Positions 5,605 to 5,674 of a stretch of DNA of 5,674 nucleotides are shown here, piece after piece. This stretch comes from Nitrospirae bacterium RBG_16_43_11. GTDB taxonomy: Bacteria; Nitrospirota; 9FT-COMBO-42-15; HDB-SIOI813. Each line of letters opens with the position of its first letter. Position 1 is the stretch's first letter. Made by a program: the position numbers and the translations under genes. The stretch is from the NCBI GenBank assembly GCA_001805165.1, contig MHEI01000041.1:284-5957 (forward strand), written 5' to 3'. The notes below the pieces were generated by a model. That model did not search any database. It was not told the DNA's origin and saw only the letters and a program-made list of their open reading frames with translations.

Positions 5605-5674
5605 ATGCTCACCAAAAAACTTATTTCATACATCCTCTACAGTATAGTATTGCTGGCTATTTTTATAGTACCCA
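5605..5674 (+). CDS. start of a membrane protein, cut by the window edge
   Basis: From ATG 5605 the frame reads MLTKKLISYIL and then a run of hydrophobic residues (YSIVLLAIFIVP) to the edge: two lysines followed by a likely transmembrane helix or signal anchor. The upstream ribosome site is weak (GGG at 5597-5599, 5 bases before the ATG). The frame is open back to the preceding gene's stop codon, and GTG 5581 is an alternative start. It lies 48 bases after the methyltransferase gene on the same strand, so it may belong to the same operon or have its own promoter. With 23 residues visible the family cannot be named. Confidence 0.45.
   Translation, partial: MLTKKLISYILYSIVLLAIFIVP

Overview
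The window is about 5.7 kb of ordinary-looking bacterial chromosome with mid-range base composition. It holds two divergently arranged gene groups separated by a short shared promoter region (about 4012-4181). The leftward group is a glycine cleavage operon, gcvT - gcvPA - gcvPB, in which the P-protein is split into two subunits. The rightward group is prmA, which encodes the ribosomal protein L11 methyltransferase. It overlaps a small class I SAM-dependent methyltransferase gene, and the start of a membrane-protein gene follows at the right edge. No RNA genes, CRISPR array, IS element or prophage gene is visible.

The organism cannot be named securely. Split GcvPA/GcvPB proteins are common in Firmicutes, Thermotogae, Nitrospirota, Planctomycetota and many candidate phyla, and rare in the enterobacterial type. 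The PrmA, by contrast, has a middle section close to the gammaproteobacterial form (DRDWxRAWxDNFxPMRFGE). A tandem repeat with the core TTCGACAAGCTCA, of a kind seen dispersed in many environmental bacterial genomes, lies between two of the genes. A Gram-negative environmental lineage, perhaps Nitrospirota-like, is my guess only.

Layout: positions 1-78 lie downstream of gcvPB and contain a sigma70-like promoter pointing out of the window. Positions 79-1524 are gcvPB, 1533-2867 gcvPA and 2914-4011 gcvT, all on the minus strand. The whole 46-bp gap between gcvT and gcvPA consists of two 23-bp tandem repeat units. Positions 4012-4181 carry back-to-back promoters, good for gcvT and moderate for prmA, and a small palindrome over the gcvT -35 box. 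Positions 4182-5042 are prmA, 5026-5556 the second methyltransferase, and a membrane protein begins near 5605 and runs off the edge.

GcvPA and GcvPB together form the PLP-dependent glycine decarboxylase. GcvT releases ammonia and passes the one-carbon unit to tetrahydrofolate. The lipoyl carrier GcvH and dihydrolipoamide dehydrogenase, both required for the cycle, are not encoded here. gcvH is often found exactly where the repeats now sit. The most notable points are this missing gcvH with the repeat-only spacer, the consequence that gcvPA has no ordinary ribosome binding site, and the operator-like palindrome over the gcv promoter. I see no convincing novel system.
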